Origin: CAZJFC01 sp964545245
GTDB lineage: Bacteria > Pseudomonadota > Alphaproteobacteria > Rickettsiales > 21-14-0-20-44-7
Assembly (NCBI GenBank): GCA_964545245.1
Contig: CAZJFC010000092.1
Coordinates: forward strand, 1 to 5,524
Direction of reading: 5' to 3'
Length of the DNA: 5,524 nt
Every line of letters begins with the position of its first letter. Positions within the stretch are counted from its first letter, which is position 1. Below are positions 4,717 to 5,524 of the stretch, piece after piece. The position numbers and the translations under genes were made by a program. The notes under the pieces were generated by a model. That model had not been told where the DNA came from. It did no database searches and worked only from the letters and a program-made list of their open reading frames with translations.

Positions 4717-5445
4717 ATGCCAGACATTTTCTTTAACGGCCCAGAGGGCAGAATAGAAGCCAAATACCACCAATCAGAGAACAAGCTAGCCCCACTTGCC
4801 GTGGTGCTCCACCCCCACCCGCTTTATGGCGGCACAATGAACAACAAAGTGGTCTACCAGCTTTACCACCAGTTCGCGGGCAATGGTTTTTCGGTGCTGC
4901 GCTTTAATTTCCGCGGCGTGGGCAAATCCCTCGGCAAATATGACAACGGCATCGGTGAGCTGGCGGACGCCGCCGCCGCGCTTGACTGGATACAGCTCCA
5001 GAACCCGGACGCCCGCTCCTGTTGGATCGTGGGCTTCTCCTTCGGCGCGTGGGTTGCCATGCAGCTAATGATGCGCCGCCCGGAAATTGACGGTTTTGCC
5101 TGCGTTTCCCCGCCGGTGAACATGTATGATTTCAATTTCCTCACCCCGTGTCCGGCATCGGGCATTATCACGCAAGGGGACCTTGACAGCGTGGTGCCAA
5201 GCGCAAATGTGCAGATACTGGCTGAAAAACTCAATAAACAACGCGGGATAGAGGTGCAGTTCAACCTCATTCCGGGTGCCGACCACTACTACCGCACCAA
5301 AACAGAAGAACTTTCCTCGATCCTTGATACCTACATCAAGGACAGGCTGGCAAAAGCGGTCTACAAACGCCCGACCAAGCCCGACAGGAAACGCCGCAGC
5401 CCGCAACAGGCCCAGCTAGACAAAACCAAGAAAGTTGCTGCTTAA
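4717..5445 (+). CDS. Alpha/beta hydrolase, COG2945-like
   Basis: This 242-residue cytosolic hydrolase is of the alpha/beta fold. The order of motifs is typical: LHPHPLYGGTMNNKVV (31-46) around the oxyanion region, RFNFRGVGKS (62-71), the nucleophile elbow GFSFGAW with Ser108, the acid region GDLDSVVP with Asp157 as the likely acid, and GADHYY with His190. The triad is therefore intact. The substrate is unknown; members are annotated only as predicted hydrolases or esterases. The tail from about residue 214 is rich in Lys, Arg and Pro and is probably disordered. It is divergent from the minus-strand genes and separated from the nearest one by 381 bp. From memory, relatives are found next to iscR/suf genes in several alphaproteobacteria, so the placement may reflect conserved context. 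No Shine-Dalgarno site is visible ahead of the ATG. Confidence 0.9.
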   Translation: MPDIFFNGPEGRIEAKYHQSENKLAPLAVVLHPHPLYGGTMNNKVVYQLYHQFAGNGFSVLRFNFRGVGKSLGKYDNGIGELADAAAALDWIQLQNPDARSCWIVGFSFGAWVAMQLMMRRPEIDGFACVSPPVNMYDFNFLTPCPASGIITQGDLDSVVPSANVQILAEKLNKQRGIEVQFNLIPGADHYYRTKTEELSSILDTYIKDRLAKAVYKRPTKPDRKRRSPQQAQLDKTKKVAA

Positions 5446-5473
5446 GTCAAGGTTTTCAGGTTTTAGGGATGTC

Positions 5474-5493
5474 ATTCCCGCGCAGGCGGGAAT
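5474..5493. repeat. Palindromic dispersed repeat downstream of the hydrolase
   Basis: ATTCCCGC (5474-5481) and GCGGGAAT (5486-5493) form a perfect 8-bp stem with a GCAG loop. The wording GTCATTCCCGCG...GCGGGAATC is a common dispersed repeat in many proteobacteria. It lies 29 bases after the stop codon and may help end or protect the transcript, although no T-run follows. Confidence 0.7.
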
Positions 5494-5507
5494 CTTAAGT
5501 TCAGAAT

Positions 5508-5524
5508 CCACCTCCCCCATCCCC
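5508..5524. repeat. Left end of a second copy of the three-hairpin element
   Basis: Bases 5508-5523 are identical to 814-829, the left terminus of the element between iscR and the desulfurase. The rest lies beyond the window edge. Confidence 0.65.

Noticed and set aside
4863..5406. Two minus-strand frames opposite the hydrolase
   Set aside because: Both are shadows of a plus-strand gene with an intact Ser-Asp-His triad.

Overview
The window looks like a chromosomal segment of an alphaproteobacterium. The clues are the composition (roughly half G+C), an Rrf2/IscR regulator followed by a NifS/IscS-type cysteine desulfurase (the usual head of an alphaproteobacterial suf gene cluster), and a COG2945-type alpha/beta hydrolase, which I recall often sitting near that cluster. 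The species cannot be named from the sequence. Recognisable Shine-Dalgarno sites are almost absent upstream of all six genes.

Layout: five genes lie on the minus strand and one on the plus strand. In minus-strand reading order they are: a 156-residue protein of unknown function (4335-3865); a 501-residue putative zinc metalloprotease (3816-2311); serine acetyltransferase cysE (2208-1522); an iscR-like Fe-S sensing repressor (1440-970); and a cysteine desulfurase (776-1), which runs off the left edge and therefore has no stop codon in the window. The alpha/beta hydrolase (4717-5445, plus strand) is divergent from this group.

How the genes fit together: CysE makes O-acetylserine, the precursor of cysteine. 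The desulfurase takes sulfur from cysteine for Fe-S cluster assembly, and the Rrf2 protein probably senses cluster status and controls the operon. This is a compact sulfur-supply and Fe-S regulatory module. The two genes upstream of cysE do not obviously belong to it.

The most unusual part is this upstream pair. The 156-residue protein is a stand-alone copy of a domain found at about residues 129-230 of the 501-residue protein (17 of 35 identical positions in the best block, by hand alignment). The large protein adds an HExxH zinc-binding motif just in front of that domain. Both genes are preceded by the same spaced element, GTCA-N7-TTAACAAT-N7-TATAmT-N6-ATG. It looks like a duplicated promoter giving leaderless transcripts and contains a CtrA-like half-site. 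The pair appears to be an undescribed, co-regulated family.

The spaces between genes, and even the desulfurase gene, hold many short tandem and inverted repeats. These include an out-of-frame 8-bp repeat inside the desulfurase, a 72-bp imperfect hairpin in front of iscR, and a three-hairpin MITE-like element between iscR and the desulfurase. The left end of that element recurs at the right edge of the window.
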